From contig JBFMAL010000030.1 in assembly GCA_040755615.1 (NCBI GenBank), positions 1 to 34,451 on the forward strand: a DNA stretch of 34,451 nucleotides, read 5' to 3'. The position numbers were made by a program, and so were the translations under genes. This DNA comes from DYEP01 sp040755615 (GTDB lineage: Bacteria > Bacillota > Sulfobacillia > DUSP01 > DYEP01). Shown here piece by piece: positions 17,396-24,991 of this stretch. Under the pieces are notes generated by a model. That model was not told where the DNA came from, ran no database searches, and worked only from the letters and a program-made list of their open reading frames with translations. Numbering within the stretch: position 1 is the stretch's first letter; each line of letters opens with the position of its first letter.

Positions 17396-17887
17396 TTACA
17401 CCCCGCTTTCTCCCGCACGAGTATATGTTCCGCTTTTTCCGCCAGTCTTCAGGACCAGCCGTACGGAGTCTATCATCATATCGCGGTCCACCGCCTTGCA
17501 CATGTCATATATCGTGAGCGCAGCCACCGACACTGCAGTCAACGCCTCCATCTCCACCCCGGTGCGCCCCACGCTTCTTGCCCTAGCCTCGATAAGAACG
17601 GCGCCCAGGTCCGGAGCGGGTCTGAAGTCGACCTGGACACCTGTAAGCTGGACCGGGTGGCAGAGAGGGATCAAAGAGGCGGTGGATTTGGCGGCCATGA
17701 TACCAGCCAGCCGCGCTACCGCGAATACATCACCCTTGGCCACCGTGCCGTGAGAGATGGCTTCCAGCGTCTCGCGCCTCATGAGCACGCGGCCTCTCGC
17801 CACGGCCTCCCGTACGGTCTCGGGCTTTTCGCCCACTTCCACCATGACCGCTTTCCCCGATTCATCAAGATGCGAAAACCTTTCCAT
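17396..17887 (-). CDS. moaC: Cyclic pyranopterin monophosphate synthase MoaC
   Basis: A 163-residue MoaC, which converts the MoaA product 3',8-cyclo-GTP to cyclic pyranopterin monophosphate. Motifs: FSHLDESGKAVMVEVGEK at the N-terminus, IMAAKSTASLIPLCHPVQLTG (about 65-85) and the GVEMEALTAVSVAALTIYDM and KAVDRDMMIDSVRL active-site region. ATG at 17887 is chosen because GGAGGG sits five bases before it; a GTG at 17893 falls inside that site. Two bases separate it from the moaA stop. Confidence 0.96.
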   Translation of the reverse strand: MERFSHLDESGKAVMVEVGEKPETVREAVARGRVLMRRETLEAISHGTVAKGDVFAVARLAGIMAAKSTASLIPLCHPVQLTGVQVDFRPAPDLGAVLIEARARSVGRTGVEMEALTAVSVAALTIYDMCKAVDRDMMIDSVRLVLKTGGKSGTYTRAGESGV

Positions 17888-17889
17888 AC

Positions 17890-18873
17890 TCACCCTCCGA
17901 GCCTGTACATCTTCCTTTCGGAAACCATCCCTTCGCCTTTCTTACAAGGTTCCATAGTATGGCGCGCAGGCTTTATAAGAACTGCTTTCTCAAAAAGCGC
18001 GCCCAGCTCTTCCGGGCCCGCACCGCCCCTTAAGGCAGACAAGAGGTCAACTTCTTCCCCTGATGCAAGGCAGGGACTTAGCTTTCCGTCAGCCGTGAGC
18101 CTCATCCTGTTGCAATCAGAGCAAAAGTGCTGCGAAATGGCTGAGATCACACCGATGCTGCCCTTCGCCCCCTTTAGCCTCACATACCGTGCAGGTCCGC
18201 CTCCGGCCACGTGTACGGGCTGGATTTCTCCCATGCGCATGAGCCTCGCGAGAACTTCGCCTGCGGAAACAAACCTGTCTACCCAGGACTCTCCCTGACC
18301 CAGAGGCATGATCTCAATGAACCGTACGTGCACCGGCATGTCCAGAGTCAGCCGGGCGAAATCTTCCCATTCGTCGTCGTTTATCCCTCTCGCTGCGACT
18401 ACATTGATCTTGACCGGGTCAAAGCCCACCTCGAGTGCCCGCTCAAGCCCCATCCACACCCGTCTCCAGTCGCCTCCGCGGGTAATCTCGGCAAAACGTG
18501 CCGGGCGAAGCGTGTCAAGACTGATGTTCACCCTGTGCACTCCCGCCTTTTTCAAGTCCTTCGCCATATCGAACAGCAAGACACCGTTTGTGGTTAAAGA
18601 CAAGTCGTCCACGCCGGGTATGCGGGAAAGCCGCTCTAAGAAGGACACGACATTCCTCCTCACGAGCGGTTCTCCACCTGTCACGCGGAAATGCCGAAAG
18701 CCCAAAGATACAGCCACAGACAGGATATCGAGCATTTCCTCATAGGACAGAATGTCTTCGTGGCATTTCATCTCAAGGCCGCTCTCAGGCATGCAGTAAC
18801 GGCATCTCAGGTTGCACCTGTCTGTTATGGACACTCTCATGTAATCGATTTCTCTTCCCCAGGCGTCCTTCAA
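17890..18873 (-). CDS. moaA: GTP 3',8-cyclase MoaA (radical SAM)
   Basis: A 327-residue MoaA catalysing the first step of molybdopterin synthesis, rearranging GTP with S-adenosylmethionine and two [4Fe-4S] clusters. The N-terminal radical SAM cluster motif is TDRCNLRCRYCMPES. The second cluster is bound by CSDCNRMRLTADGKLSPCL near residues 246-264, and the protein ends in the MYRLGG double-glycine tail needed for substrate placement. Start is the TTG at 18873, overlapping the stop of the upstream fusion gene, with GGGGGAG just upstream. Translationally coupled within the operon. Confidence 0.96.
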   Translation of the reverse strand: MKDAWGREIDYMRVSITDRCNLRCRYCMPESGLEMKCHEDILSYEEMLDILSVAVSLGFRHFRVTGGEPLVRRNVVSFLERLSRIPGVDDLSLTTNGVLLFDMAKDLKKAGVHRVNISLDTLRPARFAEITRGGDWRRVWMGLERALEVGFDPVKINVVAARGINDDEWEDFARLTLDMPVHVRFIEIMPLGQGESWVDRFVSAGEVLARLMRMGEIQPVHVAGGGPARYVRLKGAKGSIGVISAISQHFCSDCNRMRLTADGKLSPCLASGEEVDLLSALRGGAGPEELGALFEKAVLIKPARHTMEPCKKGEGMVSERKMYRLGG

Positions 18874-20807
18874 CCGTCTCCCCCCGTGTCGATGACGATC
18901 TCTTCTCCCAGGCGGTTCAGCGCGTAACCTCCCAGGGCGAGCACTGCCCTTTTGAACTCCTCCCTGCGCATTGTATCGAGCATCTTCTGAACTTTCGGTT
19001 CTTCATATGCATCCCACGGAACGGCCAGGTCGTAATCCTCGTCAGCTAGCGGAATGAACCCCAGGTCGAGCGCCCTTGCTGCTGCCAGTATTCCAAGGCC
19101 AGTGTCCGCCTCACCTGAAGCAACCGCAGCAGCGACAGCCATATGAGTGAACTCCTCTCTATCATAACCTTTGATCAGTGACGAATCGAGCCCAAGTCTC
19201 TTTAAGTGGTAGTCAAGCAGCACGCGCGTTCCGGCACCGCGTTGCCTATTGACGAACACCACATCTTCGCGCAAAAGGTCGTCAAAATCCTTTATCCCCT
19301 TTGGATTGTGCTTTTGGACAATGAGTCCTTGCGTCCGGCCGAACAGCTTGATAAGCACGGTTCTTTTGCCTTTCAGGATGCGCCGGATCCACGAAATGTT
19401 ATATTCCCCGGTGTCCTCATCCAGGAGGTGCACTCCCGCAGCGTGGGCCTCCCCCTTTCGTATCGCGAGTAACCCCCCAAGGCTCCCCACGTGAGCGGAG
19501 GATAACCCCGAACCGATGTAATAGCGTCTCATGAGGCTGGCAAGCAGGTCAAGGGTCATATCATGGCTGCCCACCACAACCACGGTGTCCCTGATCTCCT
19601 GGAGTGGGCGCAAAAGCTCGATGCTCACCTCTGCCCCTTCTTCTATCCCTTCTGACAGCCTTGGAATGCGCAAGAGTCCGTCTGCCCGTACCATCGAGGT
19701 GACAAGTCCGGCCCCTCTCGCAATAGGCACGGCAACCAGCCTGCCCCCCACCTCTCCCAGTTTGACCCTCACAACCTCCTCAACGCCTAAAGACGACACG
19801 GCCCGGCGGGACAGCACAGCGTGGACCCGCTGGGTTTCAGGTTCCGGTATCCCGAGAAACCTGTAGATCAGCGGCCTCAAAAACAGCGATGCGGTCAGCG
19901 CCGCTGAGACCGGGTATCCCGGTATACCCATTAGGCACTTCCCTGATGCGTAGCCTAATATCACCGGCTTTCCCGGCTTTAACGCCACGCCGTGAACAAC
20001 CACGTGGCCGAGCTCCCGGAATACCTCCGCCGTATGGTCCTCCGTACCTGCAGAAGAACCGGCATTCACCACAACGATATCACACTGCGCTATCGCCTCC
20101 GTGATCCGCCAGCGGATTTGCTCCCTATCATCGCGTACGGGAGGCATCACGTGAGGCACCCCGCCCCACTCTGTGACATAGGCGGCCAGCACTGCGGAGT
20201 TGAACTCGGGGATCTGGCCGGGAGCGAGCGCCTCGCCGGGTTCGGCCAGTTCACTGCCTGAGGGGATGATGGCCACCACCGGCTTTTTCCTTACAAGCAC
20301 CCTAGTGACGCCCGCTGCCAGTATGGCACCGAGATCGATAGGCCGCAGTACGTGTCCCTCGGGCAATACCATTTCAGTGGCGACTATATCCTCCCCGATC
20401 AGCCGCACGTGCTGCCACGGAGATGCCGGCGCCAGGATCTCCACGAACTCGCCATCCACTGCATGCACGTCTTCGATCATGATCACCGCATCGTATGGAG
20501 GGGGCACCGGGTTGCCTGTATTCACGTACACCGCTCCCTGCCCAAGCCTGAGCCGGAGAGGAGACGATGGAGTAGCCTCGGAGGTATCGCTGGCACGCAC
20601 CGCGATGCCATCCATGGCCGCTGCATGGTAATGAGGGGAAGATACGCCCGCGTATACCGGCGCCGCAAGTACGCGGCCCAGCGCGTCCCTCGGGTCTGCT
20701 TCTTCGGCGCCACCCAGCGCCCAGAAGCCCTCTCTGTCCAGCGCGCGCTCAAGTTTGGAGTAGGCGTCCTGCCATGGTATGGTCTCAAGGTATACGTTTC
20801 TTGACAT
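18870..20807 (-). CDS. MoeA molybdopterin molybdotransferase fused to a PBP-like domain
   Basis: A 645-residue two-part protein. Residues about 1-405 are MoeA-like: HYHAAAMDGIAV, NAGSSAGTEDHTAEVFR (the usual TGG.S.G.D motif with N-A in place of T-G) and GIPGYPVSAALTASLF. Residues about 415-640 are a periplasmic-binding-protein-like fold of the COG1910 type without signal peptide: VVVGSHDMTLDLLASLM, NRQRGAGTRVLLDYHL, ADTGLGILAAARALDLGF and LADEDYDLAVPWDAY. The second half probably senses or binds oxyanion or a cofactor intermediate in the cytoplasm; that is inferred. ATG at 20807 with GGGGTG upstream, 11 bases from the moeA stop. This fusion is known in Firmicutes and archaea. Confidence 0.92.
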   Translation of the reverse strand: MSRNVYLETIPWQDAYSKLERALDREGFWALGGAEEADPRDALGRVLAAPVYAGVSSPHYHAAAMDGIAVRASDTSEATPSSPLRLRLGQGAVYVNTGNPVPPPYDAVIMIEDVHAVDGEFVEILAPASPWQHVRLIGEDIVATEMVLPEGHVLRPIDLGAILAAGVTRVLVRKKPVVAIIPSGSELAEPGEALAPGQIPEFNSAVLAAYVTEWGGVPHVMPPVRDDREQIRWRITEAIAQCDIVVVNAGSSAGTEDHTAEVFRELGHVVVHGVALKPGKPVILGYASGKCLMGIPGYPVSAALTASLFLRPLIYRFLGIPEPETQRVHAVLSRRAVSSLGVEEVVRVKLGEVGGRLVAVPIARGAGLVTSMVRADGLLRIPRLSEGIEEGAEVSIELLRPLQEIRDTVVVVGSHDMTLDLLASLMRRYYIGSGLSSAHVGSLGGLLAIRKGEAHAAGVHLLDEDTGEYNISWIRRILKGKRTVLIKLFGRTQGLIVQKHNPKGIKDFDDLLREDVVFVNRQRGAGTRVLLDYHLKRLGLDSSLIKGYDREEFTHMAVAAAVASGEADTGLGILAAARALDLGFIPLADEDYDLAVPWDAYEEPKVQKMLDTMRREEFKRAVLALGGYALNRLGEEIVIDTGGDG

Positions 20808-20818
20808 ATTGCACCCCG

Positions 20819-22042
20819 TTAAAGCAGTATCACTTCCAGCTCGCCCCCGGCAGCGATGCCTTCGACGCGAAGGGGAATCCGTGCCAATCCGTCCGCAAGG
20901 AGCATAGTAGAGATCATCGCAGAGGTACCGAGCACCGGTTCAGCGAAGAGCCCCTCATCTGTGTGTTTCAGCCTGACTCTCACGTATTCATCCCTGCCCG
21001 GCGACGAGGCCAGGCTCCTCGTGATCCGCGCTCTCACCGACGGCCTATGCCTCGGCCTGACCTCACCTGAGAGGCGGGCGAGCACATGCCGCACGAGCTC
21101 GAGGTAGACCACCATGGCTGATACGGGATGCCCAGGCAAGCCGATGACGGGTACCCTGCCTGAGACCCCAAGAATAGTAGGTTTCCCGGGTCGTAGAGCC
21201 AGCCCGTGTGCCAGTACGCTACCTGTAGAGTTAATAGATGAAAGCGTCATGTCCCGCGTTCCGACAGAACTGCCACCGGAGATGAGTACTATGTCATATT
21301 CGCCGGATGCCTTTTTTAAAAGGTCAGTGAGTGTTTCACGATCATCTGAAACGATGCCGAGGTGCTCAGGCAAAGCACCGTCTCCTAGGAGATAAGCGTA
21401 AAGCGCAGGGCCGTTGATGTCCCGGATAGACGCCGCGCCGCACGCTGGGGCGTCTGGGGACACCACTTCATCTCCTGTAGAGATCACAGCTGCGCGCGGC
21501 CTGGCGAACACGGGTATGGAGGTCACCCCTACACCCGCTAGCGCACCGATCTCCTGAGGCCTGATCCGGGTCCCGCGAAAAACCACGACGCTGTGCCTTT
21601 TGATATCCTCGCCCGCTTTTGTCACGTTTTCAAATGCACCCACAGGCTTCGTGATGCCCACCATTCCGTCTCCGAAATCTTCGGAGTACTCCACCATACA
21701 CACTGCATCCGCACCGGCAGGCAGCACGCCTCCGGTGGGGATCTTGCTGGTCTCACCGGGACCGATGGAAAACCCCGGTACCGAACCCATATGCACCTCG
21801 CCGACCACCTGAAGCAAGGCAGGCATGGACTCACTGGCACCGTGCGTGTCTTTTGCCCTGAGCGCCCATCCATCAACTGTTGAACGCCCGGCCTCCGGTA
21901 CGTCCACGGGCGAGATGATGTCTTCTGCACAAACCCTGCCCAAAGCCTCGCCGAGCCCCACCTTCTCCGCCGCTGGTTCTACCCCGGAGAGCAGTTCGTC
22001 GTAAATCCTTTTCGCCTCAGAGACGGTTATCACTTCGAGCAT
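20819..22042 (-). CDS. moeA: Molybdopterin molybdotransferase MoeA
   Basis: A 407-residue full-length MoeA that inserts molybdate (or tungstate) into adenylated molybdopterin. Domain markers in order: AGRSTVDGWALRAKDTH (about 50-66), KIPTGGVLPAGADAVCMVEY, STGDEVVSPDAP, ISGGSSVGTRDMT (pterin site) and GLPGHPVSAMVVYLEL, then the C-terminal beta domain (VRARITRSLASSPGRDEYVRV...). ATG at 22042 is used because GGGGAG is six bases upstream; a longer frame to 22090 would overlap the small upstream gene. Sixteen bases separate it from that gene. Confidence 0.95.
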   Translation of the reverse strand: MLEVITVSEAKRIYDELLSGVEPAAEKVGLGEALGRVCAEDIISPVDVPEAGRSTVDGWALRAKDTHGASESMPALLQVVGEVHMGSVPGFSIGPGETSKIPTGGVLPAGADAVCMVEYSEDFGDGMVGITKPVGAFENVTKAGEDIKRHSVVVFRGTRIRPQEIGALAGVGVTSIPVFARPRAAVISTGDEVVSPDAPACGAASIRDINGPALYAYLLGDGALPEHLGIVSDDRETLTDLLKKASGEYDIVLISGGSSVGTRDMTLSSINSTGSVLAHGLALRPGKPTILGVSGRVPVIGLPGHPVSAMVVYLELVRHVLARLSGEVRPRHRPSVRARITRSLASSPGRDEYVRVRLKHTDEGLFAEPVLGTSAMISTMLLADGLARIPLRVEGIAAGGELEVILL

Positions 22043-22058
22043 AGGAATCTCCCCATAC

Positions 22059-22262
22059 CTATTTCCCGAAACACCCCAGCTGGCAGCCATGGATCTTCAC
22101 ACCCATCCAGTCGAGCGCCTCGCCCACCTTGGCTGGAGATACGTTCAGCCTGTTGGCCACGGCGAGCGCAGCAGGGCACGAGATCCTATTGTCCTTCGCA
22201 CACTTTCTTAACTCTTCAATGAGTTGGTCCGCAGGTCTTTCTATATTCTCCCTCGGCTTCAT
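22059..22262 (-). CDS. 67-residue Cys-containing protein leading the molybdenum-cofactor operon
   Basis: A small soluble protein with GGGGGGAG five bases before its ATG. Layout: an acidic helix (ADQLIEELRKCAKDN), then RISCPAALAVANRLNVSP, then KVGEALDWMGVKIHGCQLGCFGK. The middle reads like a helix-turn-helix (ALAVANRLNVSPAKVGEALD), and the last ten residues carry a C-x3-C pair (CQLGC); two further Cys lie at about 21 and 29. I recall similar short proteins beside moeA and formate dehydrogenase genes in anaerobes, but cannot name a characterised family. It could be a metal- or cofactor-responsive regulator or a small metal carrier. First gene after the structured leader. Confidence 0.75.
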   Translation of the reverse strand: MKPRENIERPADQLIEELRKCAKDNRISCPAALAVANRLNVSPAKVGEALDWMGVKIHGCQLGCFGK

Positions 22263-22290
22263 ACCTACTCCCCCCGAGAATGAAATAAGC

Positions 22291-22436
22291 GCAACCGCCG
22301 CCAGGCAGTGCGCCTTTGGATTTCGCACTCCTTTCCGACAGCGGGAGGTTCGCCTGTTTCCAGACGGACCCTTCGGCCGTGAAGGCCGGCGGCCATGCAG
22401 CCCTGGGATAACCTTTAGGCCAGATGGCTCGGAGCG
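22291..22436 (-). ncRNA. Structured leader, candidate molybdenum-cofactor (Moco) riboswitch
   Basis: The gap between fdhD and the small gene folds into several stems on the minus strand. CGGCC-TTCAC-GGCCG lies at 22388-22374. GTCTG-GAAA-CAGGC (22365-22352) carries a GNRA tetraloop. CTCC...GGAG joins 22347-22344 with 22331-22328. GTGCG...CGCAC joins 22328-22324 with 22312-22308. Single-stranded blocks such as CTCCGAGCC, GAACCTCC and GCACTGCC resemble what I remember of the Moco RNA consensus, which precedes Mo-cofactor genes. Position, directly before the operon, fits. The identification rests on memory of the motif and hand folding, so it is tentative; the related tungsten-type variant cannot be excluded. 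Confidence 0.5.
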
Positions 22437-22461
22437 ATATGTACTTCTATCCACAGGCCAG

Positions 22462-23253
22462 CTATTCCTGCTTAATACGCTCACAATGAGTCATGACCTG
22501 GAACTTGCCAGCCTTGGCCTGATTTATCAGTGTAATGCCTAGTTTATCTGCCAACTCGATAGCGAGGTCCGTCGCTGCCGCCCTCGCGACAAGCACAGGT
22601 ACGCCGATCCGGGCGCATTTGAGCACAATGTCGGACGAGGTCCTTCCCGAGACCAGCAGCATAGTTTCGTTTGTGGAAATATGGTTAATCAGGCAATGGC
22701 CTGCGATCTTGTCAACAGCATTGTGACGGCCGATATCCTCTCGCCTTATGATCTCGCGCTCGCGGTGGTACAGGGAGGCGTGGTGCACACCGCGCGTGGT
22801 ACGGTACAAATCCGAAGCATCGTTCAAATAGGCGCTGAGGCGGTGTACCTCTTCCGGCTCAAATGTGGTCTTACATTCTACCGGCCGAGTCTTCAGGAGG
22901 TCGGCTGCACGGTAAAAGCCGCTTGACGTTCCCCCGCAGCCTGAGGGTATATTGCGTCTGCCGTACAGCCTGTGGGCGACGCTCCACGGCCGCGCTGTGG
23001 TCACCCGCGCCACATACTTGTCCCTTTCCAGTTCAAGCGCGACCAGGTCGTCGTAATCTGACAGTATCCCTTCGTATACTAAAAAACCCGTGGCCAGCTC
23101 AGCCAGATACTCGGGGGTGGCCATCAGCGTGACCATCTCTTCTCCGTCGAGAAATATGGTGAAGGGGATCTCCATCGCAACCTGTGCCGTTATCAGTTTG
23201 GGCTCGGATTCCTTTGAGTATAACGTGGCCTCGAACTCTCTGTAACGTCTCAT
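22462..23253 (-). CDS. fdhD: Formate dehydrogenase accessory sulfurtransferase FdhD
   Basis: A 263-residue FdhD, which passes sulfur from a cysteine desulfurase to the bis-MGD cofactor and is needed for active formate dehydrogenase. Family motifs: MEIPFTIFLDGEEMVTLMATPEYLAELATGF split over residues about 28-60, TRGVHHASLYHR, REDIGRHNAVDKIAGHCL and VSGRTSSDIVLKCARIGVPVL. The usual C-x2-C active-site loop reads IPSGCGGTSS, so only the second Cys remains. ATG at 23253 with GGGAGG six bases upstream. It is transcribed towards the cofactor operon but separated from it by the structured leader, and divergent from mobA. Confidence 0.94.
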   Translation of the reverse strand: MRRYREFEATLYSKESEPKLITAQVAMEIPFTIFLDGEEMVTLMATPEYLAELATGFLVYEGILSDYDDLVALELERDKYVARVTTARPWSVAHRLYGRRNIPSGCGGTSSGFYRAADLLKTRPVECKTTFEPEEVHRLSAYLNDASDLYRTTRGVHHASLYHREREIIRREDIGRHNAVDKIAGHCLINHISTNETMLLVSGRTSSDIVLKCARIGVPVLVARAAATDLAIELADKLGITLINQAKAGKFQVMTHCERIKQE

Positions 23254-23261
23254 GGAAAACC

Positions 23262-23340
23262 TCCCGGAAGATTATATCTCAGAAGTTTCGCCTGTTGAGA
23301 CTCAATCTCTTCTTTATAATGCAAATTGTGTGTTATAATC
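23262..23340. promoter_or_regulatory. Divergent promoter region between fdhD and mobA
   Basis: On the minus strand TATAAT at about 23271-23276 preceded 16 bases away by TCAACA can drive fdhD. On the plus strand TATAAT at 23334-23339 (GTGTGTTATAATCC) can drive mobA, with a poor -35 (TTCTTT). TTGAGACTCAA near 23300-23310 is a perfect palindrome lying between them and could be an operator. Confidence 0.5.
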
Positions 23341-23357
23341 CGTGTGAAGGGCAGGTT

Positions 23358-23957
23358 ATGTCTGTGACAGGCGTGGTGCTGGCCGGAGGCCGTTCAACAA
23401 GAATGGGAAAAAACAAAGCGTTCGTCGAAATCGATGGCCTTCCGATGATCGAGCTTATCATCCAACGACTCTCATTATGTGTTGACGACATTATAATTAT
23501 ATCAAACGACCCCGGAGCTCTCGCGTCGGTGGGGCACCCTGTTTTTGGGGACCTTATCCCCGGCCGCGGGCCGCTTGGCGGGATCCAGTCAGGTCTGGTG
23601 CACGCGCCCTCAACTCCCATTTTCTTCATCGCCTGCGATCTGCCCTTTTTTTCAGTGCCGCTCGTCCGGTATATGCTGGAGCTCGCACCGCGTTATGATG
23701 TGGTAGTACCGAAGATCGGCGGTTACTTCGAACCCACCCACGCGTGTTACAGCAAGTCATGCCTTCCCTTCATAGAGCCTATACTGAAAGAAGACGCGCC
23801 GAGGATTATTAGGCTGTATGACCAAGTCTCTGTCAGAACAATCACAGAGCAAGATGCCTCGAGATTTGGAGACTTAAACCGCATGTTTTTTAATATCAAC
23901 ACGCCCGAGGACTTAAAGCGGGCCAGAGCGTTGGGAGTGAGGATGCAGCAGTGCTGA
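23358..23957 (+). CDS. mobA: Molybdenum cofactor guanylyltransferase MobA
   Basis: A 199-residue nucleotidyltransferase that joins GMP from GTP to the molybdenum cofactor, giving MGD for formate dehydrogenase-type enzymes. N-terminal GTP site VVLAGGRSTRMGKNKAFVEI, then IPGRGPLGGIQSGL, ACDLPFFSVPLVRYML (metal-binding Asp) and the C-terminal FFNINTPEDLKRA motif. ATG at 23358 follows GGGCAGG; the longer upstream reading frame overlaps fdhD and is not used. First of a three-gene plus-strand operon. Confidence 0.94.
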   Translation: MSVTGVVLAGGRSTRMGKNKAFVEIDGLPMIELIIQRLSLCVDDIIIISNDPGALASVGHPVFGDLIPGRGPLGGIQSGLVHAPSTPIFFIACDLPFFSVPLVRYMLELAPRYDVVVPKIGGYFEPTHACYSKSCLPFIEPILKEDAPRIIRLYDQVSVRTITEQDASRFGDLNRMFFNINTPEDLKRARALGVRMQQC

Positions 23958-24991
23958 AGAAGGTGCCTGTAGGCGAAGCAGTAGGTCGTGTGCTCGGCCA
24001 TGATATCACCCGGATCGTCCCGGGCGGCTTTAAAGGAAGAGCGTTCAAAGCGGGCCAGACCATCAGGGCGGAAGATATCCCGCTTCTTCTTGACCTGGGG
24101 AAGCAGTCTGTATACGTATACGAACCATCACCTGGCGAGTTGCACGAAGACGAAGCCGCAAGGCGGCTTGGCCGCTGCCTCGCCGGCGATGGTCTGAGCC
24201 TCACAGAACCCAACCAGGGGCGCGTGGACGTGATAGCTGTTCGAGACGGCGTTCTCCGCATTGACGTAGAGCGGGTGCTGGACATTAACCGTGCGGGAGA
24301 AGTGATCGTTGCCACACTTCACCCCAACGTCCCAGTAAAGAAAGGTCAGATCGTCGCAGGTACAAGGGCAATCCCCCTGGTAGTACCGGAGGACGTGATC
24401 ACGCGCGTTGAGTCATTGTCCTCTACCCCGGTCATGATGGTCTCCCCATTTCTCCCGTTTCGGGTAGGGGTAGTGACAACCGGATGGGAAATCTGGAAGG
24501 GGAGGATAAAGGATGGGTCTGCCTCGGTGATCCAGAAGAAGCTCACAGAGTACGGGTCGTCCATATTGGGGCAGGAGATCGTCCCTGATGACAGAGAGGT
24601 CATACGCGATGCGATTATAAGGTTCGTACAGCGCGGGGCAGGCATTGTACTGGTAACCGGGGGTATGTCAGTAGATCCAGACGACGCGACCCCAGGCGCC
24701 ATAAAAGAGACCGGCGCGGAGATCGTGGGATACGGCGTACCAGTACTTCCAGGATCTATGTTCCTTGTGTCATACCTCGGCCAGGTGCCGGTACTGGGCC
24801 TTCCAGGCTGCGTGTTACACGCCAATACCACAGTGCTGGATATCTTTCTTCCCCGCATTCTGGCCGGGGACAGGCTCACGCGCTACGATCTTGTTTCTGT
24901 GGGCGTGGGGGGGCTGTGCCGTGGCTGCGATGTCTGTGCATATCCCTCCTGCTCGTTCGGTAAGAACTGGTGGACTGGTGATTGCAGATGA
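23951..24991 (+). CDS. MoeA-like molybdopterin-binding protein with C-terminal Cys cluster
   Basis: A 346-residue protein starting with GTG at 23951 and overlapping mobA by seven bases. Residues about 1-155 are a MoeA-related N-part with odd features (RIVPGGFKGRAFKAGQTIR, LLLDLGKQSVYVYEPSPGEL). Residues about 170-320 are a MoCF-biosynthesis domain with VGVVTTGWEIWKGRI, IVLVTGGMSVDPDDATPGAI and LPVLGLPGCVL-like motifs. The last 35 residues hold GLCRGCDVCAYPSCSFGK, four Cys in a compact cluster that may bind metal or Fe-S. Standard MoeA domains II and IV are not evident, so it may bind pterin without being a molybdotransferase. The next gene starts ten bases before its stop. Confidence 0.82.
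   Translation: MLKKVPVGEAVGRVLGHDITRIVPGGFKGRAFKAGQTIRAEDIPLLLDLGKQSVYVYEPSPGELHEDEAARRLGRCLAGDGLSLTEPNQGRVDVIAVRDGVLRIDVERVLDINRAGEVIVATLHPNVPVKKGQIVAGTRAIPLVVPEDVITRVESLSSTPVMMVSPFLPFRVGVVTTGWEIWKGRIKDGSASVIQKKLTEYGSSILGQEIVPDDREVIRDAIIRFVQRGAGIVLVTGGMSVDPDDATPGAIKETGAEIVGYGVPVLPGSMFLVSYLGQVPVLGLPGCVLHANTTVLDIFLPRILAGDRLTRYDLVSVGVGGLCRGCDVCAYPSCSFGKNWWTGDCR

Noticed and set aside
17360..18298. Plus-strand frame of 312 codons
   Set aside because: Lies wholly over moaC and moaA on the opposite strand and has no ribosome site or motifs.
22330..22440. Selenocysteine tRNA in the leader beside fdhD
   Set aside because: Considered because fdhD hints at formate dehydrogenase, but there is no acceptor stem pairing, no TTCGA loop and no TCA anticodon arm.
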